The translations under genes were made by a program, and so were the position numbers. This document shows positions 35,388-48,075 of a DNA stretch of 64,000 bases, piece by piece. The DNA comes from Prinsepia uniflora (lineage: Eukaryota > Streptophyta > Magnoliopsida > Rosales > Rosaceae). The first letter of the stretch is position 1. The number at the start of each line of letters is the position of its first letter. Below the pieces are notes generated by a model. That model was not told the DNA's origin. It saw only the letters and a list, made by a program, of their open reading frames with translations, and made no database searches. The stretch is taken from contig CM064861.1 of NCBI GenBank assembly GCA_032719365.1, forward strand, positions 82,270,863 through 82,334,862, written 5' to 3'.

Positions 35388-38300
35388 TGACAGGACCCAT
35401 CCCAATCCCCCCGGGATTACCATGGAATGTGCCCTGCTCCCGTCCAACAAGGGGTGTCAGACAAAGGATGACCAAAAGCCACTGCCCCAAACAGGGCATC
35501 CAGAGTGCGCAAGGATCGATGGAGGAGATGTGCAATGTCCCAGTCTCTGCTGCAATCGCATCCGTGATCAACCTGAAGGGCATTAAAACCAAAAGCTGTG
35601 AGTGGACAAAAACCAGTAAGTTCATCAAATACATTTATAAGACATTTATGCCCTCCAATAAAAACGTATGCATGCCACAAAAACCAGTAACCAAAACGTT
35701 TGCTCAACCGAGCCCTTAGGGCCTTAGCCCAAAAACCGTTAACCAAAAACCAAGTGTGGGAACTCAGCCCAAAACCGTGGAATACCACCACCATACATAT
35801 ACGACCATGTGGGTCACCACCCACTACCATAAATGAACATTAATTCATTAAAATCACACAATCATAAATCCACCCGGAAAGCCATTTCATTAATTTGTAT
35901 TTTACCATTACCATCACCAGCATCCCTGATGCTAGACGTCCCTGACGTCATGTCTCACGGTTTCATAAGCTACGCGTGCTGCCCGGGGTCTCTCCGGGTC
36001 CATATATCTGACATCCCTGATGTCTGACGTCCCTGACGTCAATCATAGCAATCCTGCTCCTGAGTCATCATACGGTCCGGCTGCTCCGTATAATGACCCC
36101 TCGCAGGCAATGCACCGTGACTTCCCCAGTGTCCCAGACATCTGGAGGAGACCATCATATATCCATGTGTACAGATGGTATATGGAAAAATAGTTTTTAT
36201 TAATTCATTTCACAACATCACAATGGGCCCTGCCCGAATTTTCCATAAAACAACACAATTCCATTTAGGGTCCCTGACCCGAAACCACATTTATTAAATA
36301 TAGGGCCCCTGACCCGAAATCATCATTTTAATCCAAATGGGCCCCCATGCCCGACTTTATGAACCACTGGGCCCACGGCCCGATTTATAAACCAACTGGG
36401 CCCGCAGCCCGACTTATAAACCAACTGGGCCCGCAACCCGATTACGTACTCAAATGGACTCCAAGTCCGAGATTTCCAAAACAAGTGGGCCTCAAGCCCG
36501 AATTCATCTTTCCAATATAAAAACCGTTTTATCATAATATTTATTTAATCACAAGCATGCAAAACCACAAATAAACCGTTAATCCCGATACACGTGAAAT
36601 ACGGAAAACACCTCGAAATACGTGCAACATACCCAAAATCAATACTCACAAATACCATCATAGAAATCATGTATAAAAACCATATAACACATTTAAGCAT
36701 GCATAGGATTTATAAAACCAAAGTCCACTCACAGACCGTTTTAACCGTGTGCCTCGATACGCATGCCACCGGCGCTCCCGGGCCACACCACTATCACCGG
36801 GACTCCCAATCCTGTCCAAATCACATTAGAGGGTCACTAACCTCATCATTAACATCCTATCAAAGTCCCGTAATTTTCCCGAATTTTTACTTATTTTTAA
36901 ACTTAATTAAAAACCTTCGGACATCCCGAACACTATCGAGACGGTGTCCGATCGACCCGAAACCAATTCCAAAATATCTGTTACATTAAATAGGACAGAA
37001 GTCATGTTGACCTCACCTCGAGATCCGTGCCCACGCGCCGTCACGCGCCGCCGTGAGTGACGCGCCGTGAACAGTGTATCTTTCTGACCCGGTTGTCTGA
37101 TAAACGGGTCACCGTGACCCGCGGCCCAACCCGACTGGTTCTCCGCCATTCCTCGACCATTTTCAGTTCTGTTTGTTCCTACAAGATCGTCCAAGTTAAA
37201 CTAAGGGTTCTGTGGAATTAAAAACTAGAAAACACGTCTAGATTGTACCTCCTCGATCGAGAAGCTCACGGCCAAAACTCCACCGTCGACTGCTCCCAGT
37301 TCCGACCACCATTCTCCTCGAAAACGGTCCCTACCAACTCGTTTCATCCCCAAGATCAACATCCTGGTCACTAGATTGATTAACACACCGTAAAACTCAG
37401 GCTGCCATTTTTATACCCGAAACGAACTCACGGGTTCGAGGCTTACCTCGCCGCCGTGGCTACCGCCGTGGCCACCAGCATGCCCAGTTCGACTCCAGGA
37501 ACTCCTTTCACCCCTCAATCACGATCAAAGCCAGTCCACACTGATTTCCAAATTCTGAGTTTCGGACCTCCCCTGTTTTCCTCTCCGCCGCCAACCTCGC
37601 CGTCTCCCGTCGTCTCTCGTCGTCTCCCAAGCCTCACCGTGCAGCTAAACTCTCACACACACCAACACAGAGGAGATTGGTGAGGTGGTTTGGACGTTTG
37701 GATGTTTTGGACCGATCGGGTTCCTCTCGGGTCTGGGGAGATTTTTGGCCGTGCAGGGTGGCTGTGGGACGGTGGTGGCCGTCTGGAGGTGGCTGGTGGT
37801 CATCTGGAGGTGGAGCTAGGCAAAGGAGGTGGCCGTCTGGATGTGTGTTTGTTCAAGGGAGCAAGTCGTGCTCACGGGTTGAGAGAAAATGCAAGTGAGA
37901 TTGAGTGTAGTCTGATCAAATAATGGGAGAGGGAATGAATCAACGGCCCAGATTCAATCTGAGGTTTAAAATGAATGGTGAGGATTTAAGGAGAGGAAAT
38001 GGATTAAATAATCCAATGGCCAACAAGGATCCAGATTTTAGGGATTGAAGGGGATGATGACATGTGTCACTCATCAAGGGTCCAGATTGGTTTGGATTAA
38101 AGTAATCAGATTTTATTATTATATTAGTATTTTATTCCGAGTCTCGGTTAAACGTGTTTCACGTCCTTGACCATAACTTCGTCGTCGGATCTCCGATTTC
38201 GGCATGCCGCCTGTCGTTGGATTCGTATCGACGATACCTACGTAACGGTCCTTGGCCCTCGCCCATCGGACCTCCCGGTCAAAAAGTCAACATTTGGCCC

Positions 38301-38596
38301 CTAATAAGCCAAATTACCAAAATGCCCCTCAACTTCCGAACACCATAACTTTCACTACGAATGTCGGAATCGAACGTGCCACCTTTCTATGAACTCGTGA
38401 CGTCCCGAACTACGTCACGGTCATCGGTCAAAGTCCATTTGACCGCCCGAACAAAAAGTCAACATTTTGCCCACGACCAGGGGCAAAACGGTCATTTTGC
38501 ACATTTTGTCCGATTCCGCCCTACTAACCACCGTTCAACCTCGCTAATCAAGATTAGTCACTAAACTAATCCCGGAATTCGGGACGGGTCGCTACA
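35388..38596 (-). repeat. element C 3' LTR
   Basis: Contains four CCT-loop inverted repeats at 35920-36040, an array of GGGC...GCCC modules at about 36214-36505 and the TGACG/W-box block at about 38397-38465. It lacks 16 bp present in the partner LTR near 37057, removing one arm of a GC-rich hairpin. Confidence 0.92.
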
Positions 38597-41500
38597 ATCT
38601 TCCCTCCTTAATAAATTTCGTCCTCGAAATTCCAACCGATCTAAACTCAACGTACTTCCCTCCTTAAAAAGTTTCGCTCTCGAAACTCAATTATCCTGAT
38701 TCCACAAACACCCTGTGGAAAGTGGAATTAACCTCGTAACACGTGTACACCCGTACACCAACCACTTAGACAAAACTTGTCTACACCCAAACGTACCACT
38801 AATACTCAAAACGCAACGACTATATTCGACCCCGTCGAATGACTGAAACTACTTGTTTCGAATTTGACCCCACTTGTCAAATCAACCCTCTCGTTGACGC
38901 AACAACTCGACGGTTCCTTTCCCACTCCCACTAGGAGTCAGCTGACCCCACTCAACGATCTATGTTGACACATCCTGACAAACTGTCACCACACAGTTGT
39001 TTTCAGTCGAAAACTGACACTAGACTCACTCGTGGCTACACATGCCACCAACGTACTCGACTCACCAATACCCTTACCGACATTTCACACGACCTGTGTG
39101 TAATTAAACACATCGGAATTACCATGACCCATTGCATAGTAATGTCCGGTCCACAACCAATCCCATGGTATCGGAACCAATCCGACTACCAACACGTTCA
39201 CCGACACACCTCGGGTATATCCCGTATACCGTAACTAGACATCACAAGTCTACAAGGTATTGTACCTCGAACCAAGTACGAAGTACACACATCTACCTAA
39301 TAACCAGACTACAACCACCTAGGTCATAGCCAAACACGTTCCAATAATGGAGTACGTTTGCCCAATCCAGCATGAGACAAATCGAAACTCCACCCAACAT
39401 CTAGTTCCACTTCCGAATCTGAATTCCGCAACTTCGTAAGAAATCCCGGATCCAAACCCAGATATCCCATTTTAATTCATATCCAAATCCGAATCCGAAA
39501 TCATTATTCCGTAAGCTAGCATTTGGAATAACCATTCTGTACCCAAATCCGGAAATATACTTTCAAGTTCCAAAATCGAATCCTGAATCGTCACCCAGAA
39601 ATTCGATTCCAAATCCCGAAATCTCGTTCACATTTACCAAGACACACCAAAACCGAACCTATCGGTTACCCGTTCAATACACTTGATTGACTTCATAGGG
39701 AAGCCAATCCAACCTCCACACGTCTAAGGTTGACAAAATTCAACTACCTTGAAAACCTACTCACCCGAGTAGAATACCATACGGGCCCCACTTCGAAAAG
39801 AAGTTCAACCCCGCCGTTTACGACTCACACACCCAAGTTCGTATCGATCCTTGTCATTCCACCTAGGAAAACCAAGGATGATCCAAAATGATGACGTCAA
39901 AACTCATCCTACGTGGATGCAACAAAACTCACTGCACTCACCACGCCATGTACTCAACATCGTCTGCCACCAAGCAGAAAATGAGAAATCTTGTTTACCT
40001 AATTTCGAATACGTAGCTCCTCCTAGTGACCTCACAACACACACGACTCACCAAACAATACACGCTCAACGTACTGGTAACTACAGTCAATGTCTGCCAG
40101 GGCAGAAAACGATATGTCGACCCCAAGGACTTCGGAATACCTATCACCAAAAACAAGCACCACTCTCGTTCCCCAATCACAACGCTTCTCGAATTTAAGG
40201 TTCCAACCATGTTGGAAACAGACATGCTCCCAACAAGACGTCAAGTCTAACCACTAGACTTCCTACCTCCTCAATTTAGTTAGACAACCCCGTGTCCACA
40301 ATCAATCCGTTATTGTTCCGTTCGCACATCCCGACCTTTACAGGTTCAACACTCAGTTTTCCAAGTTCTCAATTACAATTTCCTACCTTATACCACTAAT
40401 GGTTTTCCTCGTCTTTTCCAGTTTTAATCATTTCCACGTACATTTTAGGGATATTTAAAAACATAAAATCGCACAAATTTTGGAGTTGCCAACAACTCCC
40501 CCAAATCCACCAATTATCATGACGTAGGGGACGTCATCCCAAGATTACTCAAGTCTCAATTATACCCTTTTTAATCCACTCCTTACTGGTTATCTCACCA
40601 TTATTGGGACTTATCCCAACACAGCACAATCTTAACTGGATCCCATCCAGTCCATCACTCAACCACTACCGAATCTCAAGGACCGAACATATGTTCATCA
40701 TGACGGAGTCACACCCAATTTGTGGCTCATCGTCAACACCATTACCGACACTAGCACCAGCGCTAGTACCAGCACCAACACACTATCAACAACACTAGTA
40801 TCAGCACACAGGCATCCATACTAGCATCAGCACAAAAGTACCAACCCACAAACATTCATACTTGCACACCGTGTGCAAATACGACAACCCTGGATCTCCG
40901 TTCATACCGAACGACGATCCCGTACCTCACGACTATGGGTACCACTATTCTGACAATCCACATCAGGAAAATGAACGTTCCCCGAACGTCCCCTGATCCC
41001 CAAGTATTATAACCACACCAATTACCCTTGATAGCCAGTCATCTCCATATGACTACCGACTAACTGTCATTGCTATCGAGATCCGCATCCACACATCACA
41101 CCAATACCCGATCCAACACGGGATCCCATAATTTATCTCAGAACCGTATCCGTAAATCGAATCCCATAGTTCTGACTAGACTCACCAGAGCCATCCGCAT
41201 GGTCATCCATGACCTCAGCCTCTCGTCGCAGCACAAGTTCTCATCCACTAGCCACAATTAAGGTTTACCTTTTTAATATTAGGGTTCCACAATCACACCC
41301 TATGGTTTAACCGAACCAAACAGCTTTCCGTAATATAAAATTCACAACCTGACCGACCCCGCGGTCTAGACATCGTATAGACGTCAAATCCAATCCTACC
41401 ATCAACTCAATGTGGGTTCCACCACTAAGGTCACCGGCCAACTCCGATGAACCAACATCTCTCACACCAACAACCACCACTAGGGTTCACATTTTAAACC

Positions 41501-41760
41501 ATTACTCACATGAGGTTCCCCGAACCTGGCTGCACCTAGCAGCACAACAATCCAATATCACATGACCGAACCGACGGTCCCACTATACCAGTTCACCCCA
41601 ATCAACCCCACTTGGGTCGAATCACATTAACGCACGGCGTATCGGGCCAATCGCACTCCATCCACTATCCAAACCCAAACACTATCTATCAGGTTGATAA
41701 CGAATTGCAGCCCAAAGAGACATCACACCCTCGACCTGCGCGCACAAATAGAGCAACCTG
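38597..41760 (-). other. element C interior, non-coding
   Basis: It begins at the LTR with a purine tract on the minus strand (AAGGAGGGAAGAT). No sense frame over about 115 codons occurs. It resembles the interior of element B over several blocks. A CAGCGCTAGTACCAGCACCA-type repeat lies at about 40755-40800. Any ancestral gag or pol is unrecognisable. Confidence 0.6.
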
Positions 41761-41772
41761 GCTCTGATACCA
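41761..41772 (-). other. element C primer-binding site
   Basis: The minus strand reads TGGTATCAGAGC, matching initiator methionine tRNA, three bases from the 5' LTR that begins (plus-strand coordinate) at 41776. Confidence 0.85.
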
Positions 41773-41775
41773 AGT

Positions 41776-44700
41776 TGACAGGACCCATCCCAATCCCCCC
41801 GGGATTACCATGGAATGTGCCCTGCTCCCGTCCAACAAGGGGTGTCAGACAAAGGATGACCAAGAGCCACTGCCTCAAACAGGGCATCCAGAGTGCGCAA
41901 GGATCGATGGAGGAGATGTGCAATGTCCCAGTCTCTGCTGCAATCGCATCCGTGATCAACCTGAAGGGCATTAAAACCAAAAGCTGTGAGTGGACAAAAA
42001 CCAGTAAGTTCATCAAATACATTTATAAGACATTTATGCCCTCCAATAAAAACGTATGCATGCCACAAAAACCAGTAACCAAAACGTTTGCTCAACCGAG
42101 CCCTTAGGGCCTTAGCCCAAAAACCGTTAACCAAAAACCAAGTGTGGGAACTCAGCCCAAAACCGTGGAATACCACCACCATACATATACGACCATGTGG
42201 GTCACCACCCACTACCATAAATGAACATTAATTCATTAAAATCACACAATCATAAATCCACCCGGAAAGCCATTTCATTAATTTGTATTTTACCATTACC
42301 ATCACCAGCATCCCTGATGCTAGACGTCCCTGACGTCATGTCTCACGGTTTCATAAGCTACGCGTGCTGCCCGGGGTCTCTCCGGGTCCATATATCTGAC
42401 ATCCCTGATGTCTGACGTCCCTGACGTCAATCATAGCAATCCTGCTCCTGAGTCATCATACGGTCCGGCTGCTCCGTATAATGACCCCTCGCAGGCAATG
42501 CACCGTGACTTCCCCAGTGTCCCAGGCATCTGGAGGAGACCATCATATATCCATGTGTACAGATGGTATATGGAAAAATAGTTTTTATTAATTCATTTCA
42601 CAACATCACAATGGGCCCTGCCCGAATTTTCCATAAAACAACACAATTCCATTTAGGGTCCCTGACCCGAAACCACATTTATTAAATATAGGGCCCCTGA
42701 CCCGAAATCATCATTTTAATCCAAATGGGCCCCCATGCCCGACTTTATGAACCACTGGGCCCACGGCCCGATTTATAAACCAACTGGGCCCGCAGCCCGA
42801 CTTATAAACCAACTGGGCCCGCAACCCGATTACGTACTCAAATGGACTCCAAGTCCGAGATTTCCAAAACAAGTGGGCCTCAAGCCCGAATTCATCTTTC
42901 CAATATAAAAACCGTTTTATCATAATATTTATTTAACCACAAGCATGCAAAACCACAAATAAACCGTTAATCCCGATACACGTGAAATACGGAAAACACC
43001 TCGAAATACGTGCAACATACCCAAAATCAATACTCACAAATACCATCATAGAAATCATGTATAAAAACCATATAACACATTTAAGCATGCATAGGATTTA
43101 TAAAACCAAAGTCCACTCACAGACCGTTTTAACCGTGTGCCTCGATACGCATGCCACCGGCGCTCCCGGGCCACACCACTATCACCGGGACTCCCAATCC
43201 TGTCCAAATCACATTAGAGGGTCACTAACCTCATCATTAACATCCTATCAAAGTCCCGTAATTTTCCCGAATTTTTACTTATTTTTAAACTTAATTAAAA
43301 ACCTTCGGACATCCCGAACACTATCGAGACGGTGTCCGATCGACCCGAAACCAATTCCAAAATATCCGTTACATTAAATAGGACAGAAGTCATGTTGACC
43401 TCACCTCGAGATCCGTGCCCACGCGCCGTCACGCGCCGCCGTGAGTGGCTGCGCGTGACACTCACGCGCCGTGAACAGTGTATCGTTCTGACCCGGTTGT
43501 CTGATAAACGGGTCACCGTGACCCGCGGCCCAACCCGACTGGTTCTCCGCCATTCCTCGACCATTTTCAGTTCTGTTTGTTCCTACAAGATCGTCCAAGT
43601 TAAACTAAGGGTTCTGTGGAATTAAAAACTAGAAAACACGTCTAGATTGTACCTCCTCGATCGAGAAGCTCACGGCCAAAACTCCACCGTCGACTGCTCC
43701 CAGTTCCGACCACCATTCTCCTCGAAAACGGTCCCTACCAACTCGTTTCATCCCCAAGATCAACATCCTGGTCACTAGATTGATTAACACACCGTAAAAC
43801 TCAGGCTGCCATTTTTATACCCGAAACGAACTCACGGGTTCGAGGCTTACCTCGCCGCCGTGGCTACCGCCGTGGCCACCAGCATGCCCAGTTCGACTCC
43901 AGGAACTCCTTTCACCCCTCAAACACGATCAAAACCAGTCCACACTGATTTCCAAATTCTGAGTTTCGGACCTCCCCTGTTTTCCTCTCCGCCGCCAACC
44001 TCGCCGTCTCCCGTCGTCTCTCGTCGTCTCCCAAGCCTCACCGTGCAGCTAAACTCTCACACACACCAACACAGAGGAGATTGGTGAGGTGGTTTGGACG
44101 TTTGGATGTTTTGGGCCGATCGGGTTCCTCTCGGGTCTGGGGAGATTTTTGGCCGTGCAGGGTGGCTGTGGGGCGGTGGTGGCCGTCTGGAGGTGGCTGG
44201 TGGTCATCTGGAGGTGGAGCTAGGCAAAGGAGGTGGCCGTCTGGATGTGTGTTTGTTCAAGGGAGCAAGTCGTGCTCACGGGTTGAGAGAAAATGCAAGT
44301 GAGATTGAGTGTAGTCTGATCAAATAATGGGAGAGGGAATGAATCAACGGCCCAGATTCAATCTGAGGTTTAAAATGAATGGTGAGGATTTAAGGAGAGG
44401 AAATGGATTAAATAATCCAATGGCCAACAAGGATCCAGATTTTAGGGATTGAAGGGGATGATGACATGTGTCACTCATCAAGGGTCCAGATTGGTTTGGA
44501 TTAAAGTAATCAGATTTTATTATTATATTATTATTTTATTCCGAGTCTCGGTTAAACGTGTTTCACGTCCTTGACCATAACTTCGTCGTCGGATCTCCGA
44601 TTTCGGCATGCCGCCTGTCGTTGGATTCGTATCGACGATACCTACGTAACGGTCCTTGGCCCTCGCCCATCGGACCTCCCGGTCAAAAAGTCAACATTTG

Positions 44701-45000
44701 GCCCCTAATAAGCCAAATTACCAAAATGCCCCTCAACTTCCGAACACCATAACTTTCACTACGAATGTCGGAATCGAACGTGCCACCTGTCTATGAACTC
44801 GTGACGTCCCGAACTACGTCACGGTCATCGGTCAAAGTCCATTTGACCGCCCGAACAAAAAGTCAACATTTTGCCCACGACCAGGGGCAAAACGGTCATT
44901 TTGCACATTTTGTCCGATTCCGCCCTACTAACCACCGTTCAACCTCGCTAATCAAGATTAGTCACTAAACTAATCCCGGAATTCGGGACGGGTCGTTACA
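41776..45000 (-). repeat. element C 5' LTR
   Basis: 3,225 bp, the fuller copy. It keeps the complete hairpin with arms GCGCGTGA and TCACGCGC at 43451-43469. Its other modules mirror those of the left LTR. Confidence 0.92.
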
Positions 45001-45110
45001 CTGCATCCGTAGCTTTTTATGTCATTTCCCTTTCGTTTGTAATTTTCATTCCAACAGTGAATAACCGGTGTGAGCAATCGACTTGTGATTTTCCAGACAC
45101 CCACCAAATG

Positions 45111-45116
45111 AATAAA
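45111..45116 (+). promoter_or_regulatory. possible poly(A) signal for the antisense transcript
   Basis: AATAAA in a region that, before element C inserted, lay about 160 bp past the antisense ORF stop. The placement is sensible but the motif is common in AT-rich DNA. Confidence 0.3.
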
Positions 45117-45329
45117 TAACAAAAGCATTTATGCTGAATTGTTTGGAACAATTTTTTGAACGCAAGTGTTAACTTTCTTTTATCCACCTTTCAATACGTT
45201 GAAGGGAATACTTTCAAATGCTTGTCAATGTGTCAGAATGGACTTATTCATATGCCCCCACTGCAACCGTGTGTGCACAACGACGAGTTCCAAATAACTT
45301 CTGGCGTTAGATAATTAAGTTGTTGGTAT

Positions 45330-45685
45330 GTTGCCTTCAAGGAAGGGCTTGTGCTTCTTAAGAGAAGGCTTGAAGTGCTTCCATGAGGAAGGCTTAAGGT
45401 GCTTCCAAGAGGAAGGCTTAGGGTGCTTCGAAAAAGAAGTCTTTGGGCGCTCCCTGATGGAAGGCTTTGGATGCTTCCCGGAGGAAGGCTTGAACGCTTC
45501 TTGGAAGAAGGCTTTAGTGCTTCTCGGAAGAAGGCTTTGGATGCTTCCCGGAGGAAGGCTTTAGTGCTTCTCGGAAGAAGGCTTTGGATGCTTCCCGGAG
45601 GAAGGCTTGAGTGCTTCCCGGCGGAAGGCTTTGGATGCTTCCCGGAGGAAGGCTTGAGTGCTTCCCGTCGGAAGGCTTTAAGAAC
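45330..45685. repeat. 23-24-bp minisatellite in element A
   Basis: About 15 degenerate units of the form GAAGGCTTTGGATGCTTCCC followed by GGAG, alternating 24 and 23 bp so that a roughly 47-bp dimer period is visible at 45520-45680. Open frames on both strands here are by-products of the repeat. Tandem repeats in this untranslated region are known from Tat-lineage elements. Confidence 0.85.
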
Positions 45686-45828
45686 CTTGTTGTAAGTTCG
45701 ATAACAAATATGTGAACTAGGAATGACTTGATAGCTTTATTGATAAGTCTAAATACATCATTCTTAAAAATAAAGTCTATATTTGTCACAAAACAAAGAC
45801 TAGCTTAGCTTTTGAGCTCTAGTTTGCA

Positions 45829-48075
45829 TTACACATAATATTTCCGGAGGTGATGAGCGTTCATAGAACCAGTCACCAACTTTCCATCCATTGTCTCTAA
45901 GGTGTAGCTTCCCTTTCCGCCTACTTGGTAGACTCGGTAGGGTCCTTCCCATGGGGACTTGAGTTTTTGAGACCCTGGACGATTGGGCGTTGCAAACTTT
46001 TTCTTGAGAACAAGGTCACCTGGGAGAAAGTGCCTGAGTCGGGCTTTCTTGTTGTAGGAACTCCTCACTTGCTGCTGGTAGCTGGAGATACGCTTCACCA
46101 CTTGCTCTCTCAATTCCTCGCTGAGATCAAGTGAAGTTCTTAGAGCAATGGAATTGACTGCTGGATCATCGAGCTCGGTAAAGGGCACTGGAATAACAAC
46201 ATGTGGAGGAATGACTGCGTCGGTTCCGTATGCAAGGGTGAACGGAGATTCTCCCGTCGCACGACGCGGAGTGGTGCGGTAAGCCCAAAGCGCGCCATCC
46301 AACTCCTCCTCCCACAAGCCTTTCTTATCATCAAGTCGCTTCTTAATACAGTCCAGGATCGTCTTGTTTGAAGCTTCTGCCTGGCCATTACCCTGGGGGT
46401 AATATGCAGTTGAAGTGAAATGCTTGATCTTCCATGACTCAAAGAACTCATTGATTATGGCACCGGTGAACTGAGTTCCATTGTCTGTTAGAATGACTTT
46501 GGGAAGTCCAAATCGGCAGATGATCTGGCTCCAGATGAATTTTTGAACATCAGCCTGAGTTATGGTGGCCAAGGCCTTTGCCTCCATCCATTTGGTGAAG
46601 TAGTCAGTGGCAACAATCAAATACTTCTTGCTAGGAACTGGAGTGCTTGGGAGCGGTCCAACGATGTCAATTCCCCATTGCATGAATGGCCAAGGGCTCG
46701 TCTGTGCATGCAGCTCTTCCGGTGGCGCCAATTGGTTAGGCTTGAACCTTTGACATTTTTCGCATTTCTGGGCATACTGCAGAGCTTCCTGGCGTAGAGT
46801 AGGCCAGTAAAATCCCGCACTAAGCGTCTTTTGGGCAAGCGATCTTCCACCAGAATGATTTCCACAATGTCCTTCATGAATTTCAGCCAAGACTTTCAAT
46901 GTTTCAGGGTGCTTCAAGCATAACAAGTTTGGCCCTGTGAAGCTCTTTCGAAAGAGTCGGCCCTTGTCGACATAGTATTGTGCGGCCTTCATCTGGACTT
47001 TGCGGGCTTCTAACCGTTCATCAGGAAATGTTCCATGCTCTAGATAGTTGATAAAAGGATCTTGCCAACTTGGTGATGAATCAATTTGTCTTACTTCAAT
47101 CTCCTTCACATCAATACTTCTCTGCTCGAGATACTCAATCGGGATTGAACGCTTGAAACGAAAGTCAAGTGACGAGGCTAGATTGGCCAACGCATCTGCT
47201 TGTGTATTTTCAGCTCGTGGAAGTTGATGAAAAGTGAAAACCGAGAAAAAAGCAAGCATCTCCTGGACCTTGTTATTATATCTGAGCATCCGTGCATCAC
47301 GCGCAGCATATTCACCGATCGATTGGTTAGTGATCAGCTGCGAATCTGAATGAATAGCAAGTTTTTTGACTCCCAACTCCTTGGCAAGTGTGAGCCCACA
47401 AATTAAAGCTTCATACTCCGCTTCATTGTTAGAGGCTTTGAATCCAAACTGTACTGCCTGTTCCATTATCGAGCCATCAGGAGTGATAAGGACAATCCCC
47501 GCTCCTGCCCCCTTCTGGTTTGAGGAACCATCAACAAAGAGCTTCCATAGATGATTGGAAGTTGAGGGTTGCAGAGAAGAGGAACTGTCGCCATGAGCTC
47601 GTGACAAGGAAGCGTCGACGGCCCTGGCTGCATCGCCGAACTTATCGTCATTTCTTCCTTCCAGTGATGCTGGTGTGAACTCCACAACAAAATCCGCTAA
47701 GGCTTGGCCTTTGATAGCTGTTCGTGGACGATAGAGCAAATCATGCTGACTCAACTCTACGGCCCATTTCATTACCCGTGTCGATTCATCAGGCGCATGA
47801 AGTAATGAACGGAGTGGATATTCCGTCATGACGATTACCCGATGAGCTTGAAAGTAAGGCCTCAACTTCTTTGTGGTAACCAGTAATGCGAGAATCAGCT
47901 TTTCAAATTTTGGATATCATGTCTCAGCATCAAGAAGGGCTTTGGACGTGTAGAACACAGGCAGTTGAATCCCATTCTCCTCTCGGATAAGTGCAGAGCT
48001 CACAGCAACATTAGAGACCCCCAGATACAGGAACAGGTCTTCGTTATCCTTGGGTTTTGATAGCAGCGGTGGAGA
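45829..48075 (-). pseudogene. element A pol, 3' part: RNase H, second RNase H, integrase
   Basis: On the minus strand the frame enters at 48075 and reads the end of the gypsy-type RNase H (FYTSKALLDAE), then a TGA where an Arg codon is expected. A 678-codon frame from 47865 follows. In that frame the second RNase H covers about residues 105-235 with D112 (FVDGSS), E150 (NNEAEYEAL), D174 (HSDSQL) and D224 (QADALA). Integrase has the zinc ligands H333, H337, C368 and C371 and the triad D400, D461, E497, with exactly 35 residues between the last two. There is no chromodomain. The domain set is intact, but it is cut off from reverse transcriptase by element D at 48076. Confidence 0.92.

Larger units (their letters stand above)
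35388..45000 (-). mobile_element. element C: young non-coding long-LTR retrotransposon inside element A
   Basis: LTRs 35388-38596 (3,209 bp) and 41776-45000 (3,225 bp) flank a 3.2-kb interior with no coding frame. The target duplication is CTGCA (35383-35387 and 45001-45005). Orientation is minus, from a TGGTATCAGAGC primer site beside the right LTR and a purine tract beside the left. By eye the LTRs differ at only about a dozen bases plus one 16-bp deletion, so this is the youngest insertion here. It landed 50 bp past the end of A's antisense ORF. Confidence 0.93.

Noticed and set aside
35417..35830. 137-codon frame repeated at 41805-42218
   Set aside because: LTR copies of element C; composition-driven, with no protein family.
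45328..45695. Repetitive Gly/Leu/Cys-rich frames over the minisatellite
   Set aside because: Any frame through a 23-24-bp repeat stays open for a while. No start context or family supports a protein.
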